Shown: positions 8,561 through 16,634 of the stretch, one piece after another
Layout of the letters: each line of letters begins with the position of its first letter
How positions within the stretch are numbered: the first letter of the stretch is position 1
NCBI RefSeq assembly: GCF_002849695.1
Contig: NZ_CP018937.1
Span: 2,542,001 to 2,606,000 of the forward strand
Reading direction: 5' to 3'
Length of the DNA: 64,000 nt
Source of the DNA: Bacteroides fragilis
GTDB lineage: Bacteria; Bacteroidota; Bacteroidia; Bacteroidales; Bacteroidaceae
Position numbers and translations under genes: made by a program
Notes under the pieces: model-generated
Told to the model about the DNA's origin: nothing
Databases searched by the model: none
What the model saw: the letters and a program-made list of their open reading frames with translations, nothing else

Positions 8561-8624
8561 CGCCCCAAAATGTAAATTAACTGCTTTTCGGCAGAAATTA
8601 TAAACATTTAAATGATTTAAAAAC

Positions 8625-8936
8625 ATGAACAATCAACACCCAAACTGGCTACTCGAAGGATTCCATCCGATATCCACCGTAGCCGTCGCTTATTTTCCGG
8701 ACTTACAGGCCAACAGTTCAGCAATCCGCCGCTTCCGCAGCGAAATACAGAAGCACCCCCGACTTGCCCGGGAACTGGCGGAAGCGGAATACCACCCGCA
8801 CACCCTGATGCTTTCTCCCAGACAAATCAGTATCATCATCCGGCATTGGGGCATGCCGGACGAAGCAGGATTATTGATCACCCGAAACCCGGAATTGAGG
8901 GAGACTCTGCTCAATCGTGACCGGAAATTCGACTGA
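8625..8936 (+). CDS. DUF4248 domain-containing protein
   Basis: 103-residue soluble protein. The pattern of an aromatic/Pro start (VAYFPDLQANSSAIRRFRSEIQ), a helix LARELAEAEYHP and LSPRQISIIIRHWGMP matches DUF4248, a small Bacteroidales family often found next to winged-helix or VirE-like genes. The fold looks like a DNA-binding helical domain, but the function is unknown. Start ATG at 8625 follows an A-rich stretch. It is the first of two rightward genes; the second (9445) has its own promoter. Confidence 0.65.
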   Translation: MNNQHPNWLLEGFHPISTVAVAYFPDLQANSSAIRRFRSEIQKHPRLARELAEAEYHPHTLMLSPRQISIIIRHWGMPDEAGLLITRNPELRETLLNRDRKFD

Positions 8937-9261
8937 TATATTCATATATCTTTTTTTGTTAGTATTTATTATATGGCCCACCTGATATTTTTGAGGGGTG
9001 ACAAGACACCGCATAAACATCTGTGAACCAAACAATAAGAGGCAGAGAAAAGGTGGCTCCGGCACTGGCCCACCTATGGAGGACGAAACGGGGAGGAAAC
9101 GGAGCCTCAAACGCAGGCAAACAGAGCCTCCGTCACAGGCCGACAGAGGCTCTGCCGGAGAGAAACGGAGCCTCTGTAGCCACCCTCCCCAGCCTATCCC
9201 CCCCGAAAAACAAACAGGAAGCAACAGAGAATGACTTGTTCCAACCAATCAGAACCCGTTT
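8937..9261. other. Gene-free stretch with 22-bp-period array
   Basis: No convincing gene in 8937-9444. It holds a 22-bp-period repeat array (see 9075-9184), a hairpin CAGAGCCTC/GAGGCTCTG (9122-9130 with 9146-9154), then the promoter at 9262-9293 and palindromic element copy 3. Short open frames here have no family features. Confidence 0.6.
9075..9184. repeat. Degenerate tandem array, 22-bp period
   Basis: Units start at 9097, 9119, 9141 and 9163, with a weaker one at 9075. Three of them begin AAACrGAGCCTC; spacing is exactly 22 bp. The third unit is partly inverted (GAGGCTCTG), producing a hairpin. A second array with the same period but another sequence lies at 40056-40143. Confidence 0.6.
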
Positions 9262-9293
9262 TTTGGAGAGAGGGCGAAGGGAGGGTACTTTTG
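9262..9293 (+). promoter_or_regulatory. Promoter for the gene at 9445
   Basis: TTTG (9262-9265), 20 bp, TACTTTTG (9286-9293): full consensus. Transcription would start near 9298, placing the palindromic element at 9302-9407 inside the 5' untranslated leader. Confidence 0.75.
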
Positions 9294-9301
9294 CGGAGAG
9301 T

Positions 9302-9407
9302 TCACCACAGAGTAGCACAGAGCGACACAGAGTTTTTGTTTCTTTTTGATAACCGGTACACTTGAAAAAATATTTTCTCTATGTTACTCTGTGTTACTCT
9401 GTGGTGA
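9302..9407. repeat. Palindromic intergenic element, copy 3 (in a leader)
   Basis: Left arm TCACCACAGAGTAGCACAGAG from 9302; right arm of TTACTCTGTG units ending GTGGTGA at 9407. It lies between a strong promoter and the ATG at 9445, so the RNA would fold into a long hairpin. Confidence 0.8.
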
Positions 9408-9444
9408 GAAATCAGATTAGAAATCCATTAAAAACAAAACTGCC

Positions 9445-10065
9445 ATGAAAACACCAACTGTCGAAATGCTGAAAAAAGGCTATATCGTCATCCCAAAATC
9501 TCTGTTAGAAAACTATTTCGCCACTCACGGACAAACAGAGGGACGATTCGAAGCCCTGATACGGGTATTGATGAACGTCAACTACTCGGATACGGAGTGC
9601 GACTCGTGCGGACAGCACTTCATCTGCCACCGCGGAGAATCACCCCACAGCCTGCTCCACTGGGCGAGCCTGCTGGGCTGGAAACGCACGCAAACCCGGC
9701 ACTTCTTCAATGCAATGATCAAAGAAGGCATCATCGAGCGGCTACCCTCTCCCAACGGAATGATGCGGATACGAGTCAACAACTACGACTTATGGACGGG
9801 GAAGCTGAAAGCGTATGAAACGGGAAACAGTTCGTCGGACCGGAGTTTCCACCTCTTCTGGGAAAAGTATCACGAGATGACGCAAACAGCCAAAGTAAAC
9901 ATCGGACGTGCAAGGCGCGAATGGAAAAAGCTGAGCGAACCCGAACGACAGGCAGCCATCGAAAGCGTGGAGGAATACTATTGTCACTTGAATGACACAC
10001 GGTTCTGCAAACAAGCAGCGATGTATCTGGCGGATAAAGCGTTTCTGAATGAATATGAAATGTAA
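9445..10065 (+). CDS. Winged-helix-like protein of unknown function (replication-protein-like)
   Basis: 206 residues, soluble. Residues of about 40-115 look like a winged helix: FEALIRVLMNVNY, a Cys pair CDSCGQHFIC (about 53-60, possible metal site), LLHWASLLGWKRTQTRHFFNAMIKEGIIERL as helix-turn-helix, and MRIRVNNYDLWTG as the wing. A C-terminal helical part (about 130-200) includes FHLFWEKYHEMT and ARREWKKLSEPERQAAIESVEEYYCHL, resembling DnaD-like replication proteins of phages. Family-level assignment is weak. It follows the DUF4248 gene, a pairing often seen in Bacteroides. Confidence 0.55.
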   Translation: MKTPTVEMLKKGYIVIPKSLLENYFATHGQTEGRFEALIRVLMNVNYSDTECDSCGQHFICHRGESPHSLLHWASLLGWKRTQTRHFFNAMIKEGIIERLPSPNGMMRIRVNNYDLWTGKLKAYETGNSSSDRSFHLFWEKYHEMTQTAKVNIGRARREWKKLSEPERQAAIESVEEYYCHLNDTRFCKQAAMYLADKAFLNEYEM

Positions 10066-10103
10066 GGTACACGCGCGCGTACATTATATATAAACGAATC
10101 AGG

Positions 10104-10137
10104 GTTCACCACAGATTTCACAGATTAACACAGATTT
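10104..10137. repeat. Half palindromic element (left arm only)
   Basis: GTTCACCACAGATTTCACAG and following CACAGATT units; no facing right arm nearby. Probably a solo arm of the family. Confidence 0.65.
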
Positions 10138-10192
10138 AAATTTAAAAGGGGAACACCGAAAAATAGAACCGGAACTATGAGAGAAATCAATC

Positions 10193-10226
10193 GCTCACCA
10201 CAGAGTACACGGAATACACAGAGTTT
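10193..10226. repeat. Half palindromic element (left arm only)
   Basis: GCTCACCACAGAGTACACGG then CACAGAG; a solo arm of the CACAGAG subtype between two CACAGATT-subtype arms. Confidence 0.65.
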
Positions 10227-10243
10227 TAATGCTAATGAACGGA

Positions 10244-10321
10244 GTTCACCACAGATTACACAGATTAACACAGATTTATCTATTTCTCAATCTGTGTTAA
10301 TCTGTGTAATCTGTGGTGAAC
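10244..10321. repeat. Palindromic intergenic element, copy 4 (perfect)
   Basis: Two 33-bp arms (10244-10276 and 10289-10321) are perfect inverted copies around a 12-nt loop. Each arm holds three CACAGA units spaced about 10 bp. The element ends 4 bp before the ferritin stop codon and may also act as a terminator for convergent transcripts. Confidence 0.92.
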
Positions 10322-10325
10322 AACC

Positions 10326-10817
10326 TTATCGCTGACCGAGCTGAGAGTCGATAAAGAAAATACCGGCATCACCGGCTCTCTTGATCTTATCGACAATGCC
10401 CTGTGCAGTAGCTTCTTCTTCTACCTGTTCGCGAACGAATCCCCAAAGGAAATCCTGAGTCGCTTTATCTTTTTCGGCTGCGGCCATGTCGACCAATGCA
10501 TCCACTAATTTCGATACATGGCGTTCGTGCTCAAAGACGTGTTCAAACACTTCGAGGGGAGTACCCCAACCGGTAGGAACAACATCTACCTTATCTACTT
10601 TGGCCGTACCGCCACGTTTAATAATATATTCGGCCATGGCATAAGCATGCCCCATCTCTTCTTGAGATTGCTTCTTCATCCAATGTGCAAAACCGCTAAA
10701 ACCTTCTCTTTCAAAATAGAAAGACATAGACAAATACAGATTAGAAGACCACATCTCGGCTGTAATCTGTTCGTTAATTGCATTCTGTAATTTCTCTGAA
10801 ATCATAATCGTATTCAT
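10326..10817 (-). CDS. ftnA: Ferritin
   Basis: 163-residue non-haem ferritin, an iron-storage cage subunit oxidising Fe(II) at a di-iron centre. The four-helix bundle is clear: helix A AINEQITAEMWSSNLYLSMSFYFE with the ligand Glu and aromatic residues, helix B with SQEEMGHAYAMAEYI, a long loop, helix C VFEHVFEHERHVSKLVDALVDMAA and helix D FLWGFVREQVEEEATAQGIVDKI. This pattern is typical of bacterial Ftn (no haem-binding Met as in Bfr). Translation may start at Met1 (10817) or Met5 (10805); the latter fits the usual MISEKLQ start. It is the last gene of the leftward lysine block, 58 bp after lysA. Confidence 0.93.
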   Translation of the reverse strand: MNTIMISEKLQNAINEQITAEMWSSNLYLSMSFYFEREGFSGFAHWMKKQSQEEMGHAYAMAEYIIKRGGTAKVDKVDVVPTGWGTPLEVFEHVFEHERHVSKLVDALVDMAAAEKDKATQDFLWGFVREQVEEEATAQGIVDKIKRAGDAGIFFIDSQLGQR

Positions 10818-10875
10818 TTTAAGTTATTAAAATCACTACAAAAATAACAATTTTAAAAGATAGATTGTTCGGAGA

Positions 10876-12039
10876 TTACACTAATTCCTCCGAAGTATAG
10901 CCCTTCGGTAATTCACGGCAGTTATAGCCGGAAGCCATAATCTCGCCATAAGCACCGGCGGAACGAAGGGCAATCAGGTCGCCACGCTTCACCTTATTCA
11001 GATCGACGGCTTTACCAAAAACGTCGGACGACTCACAGATGGGACCTACCACATCGTAGGTCTCGACTGTCGTATCCTCGGAAGTCAGGTTCTCCATCTT
11101 GTGATGGGCCTGATAGAGTGCCGGACGAATCAGGTCGGTCATACCGGCATCGAGAATAGCAAACTGCTTGTTGGTGCCTTGCTTGACATAAAGCACCTTG
11201 GAGATCAGCGAACCGCATTGTCCCGTAATGGCACGTCCCAGTTCGAAATGTAAAGTCTGGTGCGGACGAAGTTTCAGATGTTCATCGTACGTACGGAAAT
11301 AGTCGGCAAAGTCCGGAATGGCCTGACGGTTGGGGTGATCGTAATCAATGCCCAGTCCGCCGCCTACGTTGATATGTTCCACGAGGATGTGACGGGCTTC
11401 GAGCTTATCCTGCAACTCGTTGACACGATTGCAAAGCGCAATGAAATCCCCCATATCGAGAATCTGCGAACCGATGTGGAAATGAAGTCCGATAAACTTC
11501 ACGTTCTTCATACCCAAAGCCACATCGATCACCTTATCCATATCGTGCATGCTGATACCGAATTTGTTTTCGGCCAGCCCGGTAGTGATATTGGCATGGG
11601 TATGCGCACCGACATTGGGGTTGATGCGGAAAGCAACGTTGGCTACTTTGCCCTTGGCAGCGGCCAGTTCGTTGATGACTTCCAATTCAGGAACCGACTC
11701 GACGTTGAAACAGAAAATATCGTAATCGAGTCCCAGGTTGATCTCCCAATCAGCTTTGCCTACACCGGCAAAGACGATCTTCCCGGCAGGAAAACCGGCT
11801 TTGATGGCAGCACGGATTTCACCTCCGCTGACACAGTCGGCACCCAGTCCGCTTTCGCGGATGATGGTCAGTACCTTGGAATTGGCATTGGCCTTGACGG
11901 CATAGTGTACACTGAAGTTGTCGTAACGTGCCACCTCACGGTTGACGCACGCCAGCGTGTCGCGAAGCACCTTTGTATCATAATAATAAAAAGGGGTCTG
12001 CAACTCGCGGAATTTATGAATGGGGAATACAGTTTTCAT
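10876..12039 (-). CDS. lysA: Diaminopimelate decarboxylase
   Basis: 387-residue fold type III PLP decarboxylase that converts meso-diaminopimelate to L-lysine and CO2, the last lysine step. PLP-binding Lys is in VHYAVKANAN (about residue 49); HIGSQI (about 192), NVGGGLGIDY (about 226-235) and CESSDVFGK (about 333) carry the other active-site and substrate-binding residues. Length is slightly shorter than many LysA but complete. It follows lysC on the same strand, with a palindromic element between them, so aspartate kinase and the final decarboxylase are probably co-expressed. Confidence 0.94.
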   Translation of the reverse strand: MKTVFPIHKFRELQTPFYYYDTKVLRDTLACVNREVARYDNFSVHYAVKANANSKVLTIIRESGLGADCVSGGEIRAAIKAGFPAGKIVFAGVGKADWEINLGLDYDIFCFNVESVPELEVINELAAAKGKVANVAFRINPNVGAHTHANITTGLAENKFGISMHDMDKVIDVALGMKNVKFIGLHFHIGSQILDMGDFIALCNRVNELQDKLEARHILVEHINVGGGLGIDYDHPNRQAIPDFADYFRTYDEHLKLRPHQTLHFELGRAITGQCGSLISKVLYVKQGTNKQFAILDAGMTDLIRPALYQAHHKMENLTSEDTTVETYDVVGPICESSDVFGKAVDLNKVKRGDLIALRSAGAYGEIMASGYNCRELPKGYTSEELV

Positions 12040-12070
12040 GTTGAAAAGTGACTAATGAGGTTTAAGTTGG

Positions 12071-12170
12071 AATCACCACAGATTACACGGATTTTCACAG
12101 ATTAACAATTTATCTCGTTGATATTTCGAGATTAAAAGTTCTGTGTTAATCTGTGCAATCTGTGGTGAAC
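12071..12170. repeat. Palindromic intergenic element, copy 5
   Basis: Left arm TCACCACAGATTACACGG from 12073, right arm ending CTGTGGTGAAC at 12170; lies between lysC and lysA of the same operon. Open frames running into it start with residues like MLICAICGE, an artefact of the repeat. Confidence 0.85.
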
Positions 12171-12181
12171 CTAATTCATTT

Positions 12182-13501
12182 CTATTTGCCGTTGAACAGC
12201 ATATCGCTGAGCGACTGCAAAGCAACCTTCTTGTCGCACTCACGAATCAGGAAGGAAATATTATAGTTGCTACCGCCAAACGAAATCATACGCACGGGAA
12301 TGTCGCGCATAGCATCGAGCGCTTTGGCTTCGAAACCTACGTTCTCCCACTCCAGGTCGCCTACGACGCAGATGATACACATGTCTTTGTCGACTGTAAC
12401 GGTACCGTATTTCTTCAGGTCGTCCAGGATTTCGTTGAGGTGCTTGGTATTGTCGACAGATACGGAAACTCCTACCTCCGACGTACAGATCATATCGATG
12501 GAAGTCTGGTAGCTCTCGAAGATCTCGAACACCTTGCGGAGGAAACCGTGAGCAAGCAGCATACGGCTCGACTTGATCTTGATAGCAGTAATATTGTCCT
12601 TGGCAGCTACTGCTTTGATCTTACCTTTTTCCGTATCGTTGGAGATCAGTGTGCCCGGTGCAAGAGGGTCCATGGTGTTCAGCAGGCGGACCGGAATGTT
12701 GGCATATTTGGCAGGCTGAATACAGGTGGGGTGCAGAATCTTGGCACCGAAGTAGGCCAACTCGGCAGCTTCTTCAAAATGCAGCTGGCGCACCGGTGCT
12801 GTTTTGTCGACAATGCGCGGGTCATTGTTGTGCATACCGTCGATATCGGTCCAGATCTGGATTTCGGAAGCACGGATAGCGGCACCGATCAGTGAAGCGG
12901 TATAGTCGCTTCCACCACGCTGCAAGTTGTCAATCTCGCCATAAGCATTGCGGCAGATGAAACCTTGGGTGATGTAAATTTCAGCATCCGGATAGAGTTC
13001 CAGTTGTGCCTGAAGTTTATCTTTAATATAGATAGGATCGGGTTCCGCATTCTTATCTGTACGCATATACTCCAAAGCCGGAAGCAATACGGATTTCACG
13101 CCACACTCCTGCAAGTAGTAGTTGACCATAGCGGTAGAGATCAGCTCGCCCTGTGCCAGCACCACTTTCTCTTCGAACAGGGTGAAGAGGTCTTTGGTGT
13201 ACGAACGGATATAGTCGAAATGAGATTTTATGATCTCCAACCCTTTCTGTTTATACTCCTCAGTAGCGTAAAGCTCGTCAACATGCTGTTTATATTTAGC
13301 CTCCAGCTTATTGATAATCTCGTTGGCACCTTCCGGATTCTTCTTGTACAGATAGTCGGAAATCTCCACCAATGTGTTTGTTGTGCCCGACATAGCCGAG
13401 AGGACAACAATCTTTCTTTCACCATCGGTAATCAATTTGGCCACTTCCTTCATCCGCTGTGCAGAGCCTACGGAAGTTCCTCCAAACTTTAAAACTTTCA
13501 T
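12182..13501 (-). CDS. lysC: Aspartate kinase (monofunctional)
   Basis: 439 residues; phosphorylates L-aspartate as the first step toward lysine, threonine and methionine. N-terminal kinase core: MKVLKFGGTSVGSAQRM (KFGGTS motif, residues 4-9), then RGGSDYTASLIGAAI (about 195-210), IWTDIDGM and RIVDKTAPV. C-terminal ACT domains from about residue 300 (AITAIKIKSSRML, SVSVDNTK). No homoserine dehydrogenase domain, so it is the stand-alone type; the ACT domains suggest feedback control by lysine or threonine. It lies 31 bp after the ftsE-like gene and before lysA. Confidence 0.94.
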   Translation of the reverse strand: MKVLKFGGTSVGSAQRMKEVAKLITDGERKIVVLSAMSGTTNTLVEISDYLYKKNPEGANEIINKLEAKYKQHVDELYATEEYKQKGLEIIKSHFDYIRSYTKDLFTLFEEKVVLAQGELISTAMVNYYLQECGVKSVLLPALEYMRTDKNAEPDPIYIKDKLQAQLELYPDAEIYITQGFICRNAYGEIDNLQRGGSDYTASLIGAAIRASEIQIWTDIDGMHNNDPRIVDKTAPVRQLHFEEAAELAYFGAKILHPTCIQPAKYANIPVRLLNTMDPLAPGTLISNDTEKGKIKAVAAKDNITAIKIKSSRMLLAHGFLRKVFEIFESYQTSIDMICTSEVGVSVSVDNTKHLNEILDDLKKYGTVTVDKDMCIICVVGDLEWENVGFEAKALDAMRDIPVRMISFGGSNYNISFLIRECDKKVALQSLSDMLFNGK

Positions 13502-13532
13502 TTTCGTTACTGTGTTAAAATTAGTATGTATA

Positions 13533-14231
13533 TTAATTATTTTCTCTTTTCACAAATTCGTCCGTCACATTGACAATGCGGTGTTCGGCACACCGGTATA
13601 CCTGTCCGGGATATTCGGTAACCAACTGGAGATTATGGGTGGTCATCACTACCAATGATCCCGCCTGACAGATGTTGTGCAGCAGTTCGACAATGGCCTT
13701 TCCAGTCTCCACATCAAGGTTCCCGGTAGGCTCGTCCGCTAAGATAATCTCCGGCGAGTTGAGCACGGCACGCGCTATCACGATGCGTTGCTGCTCGCCA
13801 CCCGAAAGTTCATTAGGCAGTTTATAGCCCTTATTCTCCATCCCGACAAGGTTGAGCACCTCAGCGATGCGCTCCCTGATCTCTTGTTTATTCTTCCACC
13901 CGGTAGCGCGAAGCACGAATTCAAGGTTGTCGTTCACTGTACGGTCGGTGAGGAGTTGAAAATCCTGAAAGACAATGCCCAGCTTGCGCCGCAACTGCGG
14001 AATGTGCTTGCGTTTGATGGATGTCATCCGGTAACCAAGCACTTCGGCTTCGCCGGAAGCCACATCAAGCTCACCATAGAAGGTCTTGAGCAGACTGGTC
14101 TTGCCGGAGCCTACTTTACCCACCAGGTAAACGAACTCACCTTTGTGCAGTTGCAGATTGACATCGCTCAGCACACAGAGTTCCTGCTGATGTATCTCTA
14201 CGTCGGTATAGTGAATCAGTGTTTCGTCCAT
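13533..14231 (-). CDS. FtsE-like ABC transporter ATPase
   Basis: 232-residue ABC ATPase. Walker A GKVGSGKTS (about residues 38-46), Q-loop VFQDFQLL, signature LSGGEQQR (about 141-148), Walker B IILADEPTGNLD, switch His in TTHN. Closest in type to FtsE/LolD, the cytoplasmic ATPase working with FtsX in cell division and peptidoglycan hydrolase control. No ftsX gene is adjacent, so its membrane partner must be encoded elsewhere. The start overlaps the 3' end of hisIE by 16 bp, which implies translational coupling to the histidine genes. Confidence 0.85.
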   Translation of the reverse strand: MDETLIHYTDVEIHQQELCVLSDVNLQLHKGEFVYLVGKVGSGKTSLLKTFYGELDVASGEAEVLGYRMTSIKRKHIPQLRRKLGIVFQDFQLLTDRTVNDNLEFVLRATGWKNKQEIRERIAEVLNLVGMENKGYKLPNELSGGEQQRIVIARAVLNSPEIILADEPTGNLDVETGKAIVELLHNICQAGSLVVMTTHNLQLVTEYPGQVYRCAEHRIVNVTDEFVKRENN

Positions 14232-14827
14232 GAGTCGCTATGTCTTATCTGCAATTCGCGTGCCAGATCTTCGATGCGGTATCCTTTGGAAGTCAACAAT
14301 ACAATCAGGTGATAGATCAGATCGGAACCTTCGTAGATCAGACGGTCGTCTGTACCGTTGGTGGCTTCGATAACAGTTTCTACCGCCTCTTCACCTACCT
14401 TCTGGGCAATCTTGTTGATGCCGGACTCGAACAGGCTGGTGGTATAGGACTTCTCGGGCATCTCTTCGTGACGTCTGTCAATGAAATCCTGCAGCAACTT
14501 GAGGAACATGACAGGTTCTTCGTTCTTCTCTCCCCAACAAGTATCAGTTCCGGTATGGCATACCGGACCGACCGGATTTACCTGAATCAGCAGAGTGTCT
14601 TTGTCACAATCTTCTTTGATAGACACGACATTCAGAAAGTTACCACTCTCTTCGCCTTTAGTCCACAAACGGTTCTTGGTACGGCTGAAAAAGGTTACTT
14701 TCCCGGTTTCAACAGTTTTCTCGTAAGCCTCCTTGTTCATGAAGCCAAGCATCAGCACCTTGCGGGTGTCGTTGTCTTGTATGATAGCCGGAACGAGTCC
14801 GTTCATTTTATCAAAATCTAAATCCAT
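14216..14827 (-). CDS. hisI: Bifunctional phosphoribosyl-AMP cyclohydrolase / phosphoribosyl-ATP pyrophosphatase
   Basis: Start set at the ATG at 14827 (MDLDFDKMNGL), 203 residues; a longer frame from 14872 would read MKIRVICGEPEN out of the neighbouring palindromic repeat and is rejected. The N-terminal HisI part (1-115) has TKGEESGNF, DCDKDTLLIQV and HTGTDTCWG (zinc-binding Cys/His); the C-terminal HisE part (about 125-203) has FESGINKIAQKVGEEAVETVIEA. The fused enzyme carries out steps 2 and 3 of histidine synthesis. Last of four his genes in this cluster. Confidence 0.94.
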   Translation of the reverse strand: MDLDFDKMNGLVPAIIQDNDTRKVLMLGFMNKEAYEKTVETGKVTFFSRTKNRLWTKGEESGNFLNVVSIKEDCDKDTLLIQVNPVGPVCHTGTDTCWGEKNEEPVMFLKLLQDFIDRRHEEMPEKSYTTSLFESGINKIAQKVGEEAVETVIEATNGTDDRLIYEGSDLIYHLIVLLTSKGYRIEDLARELQIRHSDSWTKH

Positions 14828-14844
14828 GGTTCTTATGTTTTCGG

Positions 14845-14944
14845 GTTCACCACAGATTACACGGATTTTCACTGATTAATCTTTGATCTCTCTGATTATC
14901 TACGATTAAAAGTTCTGTGTTAATCTGTGTAATCTGTGTTGAAC
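14845..14944. repeat. Palindromic intergenic element, copy 6
   Basis: Left arm GTTCACCACAGATTACACGG from 14845; right arm AATCTGTGTAATCTGTGTTGAAC-type ending at 14944 (one change, GTT for GGT). Between hisF and hisIE of the same operon. Confidence 0.85.
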
Positions 14945-15004
14945 TCTTATTTAATTCATTTCTATATCGTCTTTTATCTTCAGGCTAAGATTTGCTTACG
15001 CTTT

Positions 15005-15757
15005 CTACCTGACGGTAATTCCCTGGCTGCAAAGATACGATTTTAATTCGGGAATTTTAATTTCTCCGAAGTGAAAAACACTGGCTGCCAGTGCGGCATC
15101 TGCTTTACCAAGTGTAAAAGCATCGCGGAAGTGCTCCATCCGGCCTGCTCCGCCCGATGCGATAACGGGTATGGAGAGTTGGGAAGCCAGCTCCGCCAGG
15201 GCTTCATTGGCGTATCCAGTCTTCACTCCATCGTGGTTCATACTGGTAAACAGCACTTCGCCGGCTCCGCGCTCCTGAGCTTCTTTGGTCCACGTCATCA
15301 GTTCTTTGTCAGTCTCGATACGCCCGCCGTTGAGATAGCACTTCCACCCGTTCTCAGTCTGCTTGGCATCTACCGCAAGCACACATACCTGTGACCCGAA
15401 ATGCTTGGCAATATCGTCTATCAGCTGCGGGTTGCGAATGGCGGAAGAGTTAATGGAAATTTTGTCGGCACCGGCATTGAGCAGGCGGTCTACATCACTC
15501 AATTCGTTGATCCCTCCCCCAACGGTAAAAGGAATACTGATATTGGCAGCAATCCGCCGGACCAGTTCGGCAAAGGTCTTACGCCCTTCATGGCTGGCGG
15601 TAATATCAAGAAACACCAGTTCATCGGCTCCCTGCTCGCTATAGGCACGCCCCAATTCTACCGGATCGCCGGCCTGGCGCAGGTTTACGAAATTCGTCCC
15701 TTTCACGGTCTGCCCGTCTTTGATATCGAGACAAGGTATAATTCTTTTAGCTAACAC
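15005..15757 (-). CDS. hisF: Imidazole glycerol phosphate synthase, cyclase subunit
   Basis: 250-residue (beta/alpha)8 barrel that closes the imidazole ring using ammonia passed from HisH. Conserved start [19 protein letters not shown] with catalytic Asp11 (CLDI), [18 protein letters not shown], catalytic Asp at about 130 (LAVDAKQ), [19 protein letters not shown] and [10 protein letters not shown]. The start codon is GTG (15755-15757). Part of the hisH-hisA-hisF-hisIE order on the - strand. Confidence 0.95.
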   Translation of the reverse strand: MLAKRIIPCLDIKDGQTVKGTNFVNLRQAGDPVELGRAYSEQGADELVFLDITASHEGRKTFAELVRRIAANISIPFTVGGGINELSDVDRLLNAGADKISINSSAIRNPQLIDDIAKHFGSQVCVLAVDAKQTENGWKCYLNGGRIETDKELMTWTKEAQERGAGEVLFTSMNHDGVKTGYANEALAELASQLSIPVIASGGAGRMEHFRDAFTLGKADAALAASVFHFGEIKIPELKSYLCSQGITVR

Positions 15758-15790
15758 GATTCTATATTTACGATTTTACGTTTGATTAAT

Positions 15791-15878
15791 GGTTGACCAC
15801 AAAATTACACAGAACTCCAAAGAGTGCAACGATTAAAAAAAACAGAACTCTGTAAAACTCCGCATCACCCTGTGGTTA
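15791..15878. repeat. Degenerate palindromic element between hisA and hisF
   Basis: GGTTGACCACAAAATTACAC on the left and CACCCTGTGGTTAA on the right are a worn copy of the family; the right end runs into the hisA stop codon. Confidence 0.5.
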
Positions 15879-16595
15879 AATAAATGCCTGAAGCTCTTTA
15901 AGAGTGATACGCCCCTCGTAAAGAGCCTTGCCGAAAATGACGGCAGGCACCCCGGCTTCGTGCAACGCTTCAATGTCGGCCACACTGCTCACTCCACCAC
16001 TGGCTATCAGGTAAAGGGTGGGATGCTCTGTCAGTATCTCCTTATATAGTTCCAGGGAAGGTCCGGCCAGCATACCGTCACAACTGATGTCGGTACAGAT
16101 CACTTTTTCAACGCCCTTTTTCGTATAATCATTTAGAAAAGGGAAAAGTTCACAGTCACTTTCGTCCTTCCAACCGTTGACAGCTATCTTATGATCTTTG
16201 ACATCGGCGCCCAGAATGATTTTTTCACTGCCGTAACGGTCTATCCAACGACAAAACATATCAGGGTTCCTGACAGCTATACTGCCGCCGGTCACCATCT
16301 GCGCCCCGTTCTCAAAAGCGATTATCAGGTCTTCGTCGCTCTTCAGCCCACCGCCGAAATCGATAATCAGCGATGTGCGGCTGGCTATCAGGTCGAGTGT
16401 CCGGTAGTTGACCACATGATGTGAAGCAGCACCATCCAGATCCACAACGTGCAGACGCCGGATGCCGTTGGCCTCAAACTCCTTGGCAACCTCCACCGGG
16501 TTTTCATTATATACCTTTTTGCTATCATAATCTCCCTGGGAAAGGCGTACACACTTCCCATCGATAATATCAATGGCCGGAATTAATTCTATCAT
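15876..16595 (-). CDS. hisA: ProFAR isomerase (phosphoribosylformimino-AICAR-P isomerase)
   Basis: 239-residue (beta/alpha)8 barrel catalysing the Amadori rearrangement of ProFAR to PRFAR, the substrate of HisF. It starts [23 protein letters not shown] with catalytic Asp8 or Asp10 in AIDI, then [38 protein letters not shown] (catalytic Asp at about 130) and [11 protein letters not shown] with the phosphate-binding Gly pairs. Homologous in fold to the adjacent HisF. It is 39 bp downstream of hisH. Confidence 0.95.
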   Translation of the reverse strand: MIELIPAIDIIDGKCVRLSQGDYDSKKVYNENPVEVAKEFEANGIRRLHVVDLDGAASHHVVNYRTLDLIASRTSLIIDFGGGLKSDEDLIIAFENGAQMVTGGSIAVRNPDMFCRWIDRYGSEKIILGADVKDHKIAVNGWKDESDCELFPFLNDYTKKGVEKVICTDISCDGMLAGPSLELYKEILTEHPTLYLIASGGVSSVADIEALHEAGVPAVIFGKALYEGRITLKELQAFI

Positions 16596-16634
16596 CTGTC
16601 TGTTCTCAATTAACGGTTTAAACTTCCGGGGGAA

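Noticed and set aside
12143..12895. Long + strand open frame starting MLICAICGEPN across lysC
   Set aside because: It begins in a palindromic repeat and runs antisense to the well-supported lysC; no family features. Several other frames with similar starts (35973, 42190, 36016) come from the same repeat.
14828..14872. Extended hisIE start (MKIRVICGEPEN)
   Set aside because: The extra 15 residues are translated repeat DNA; HisI homologues start near MDLDFDKMNG.
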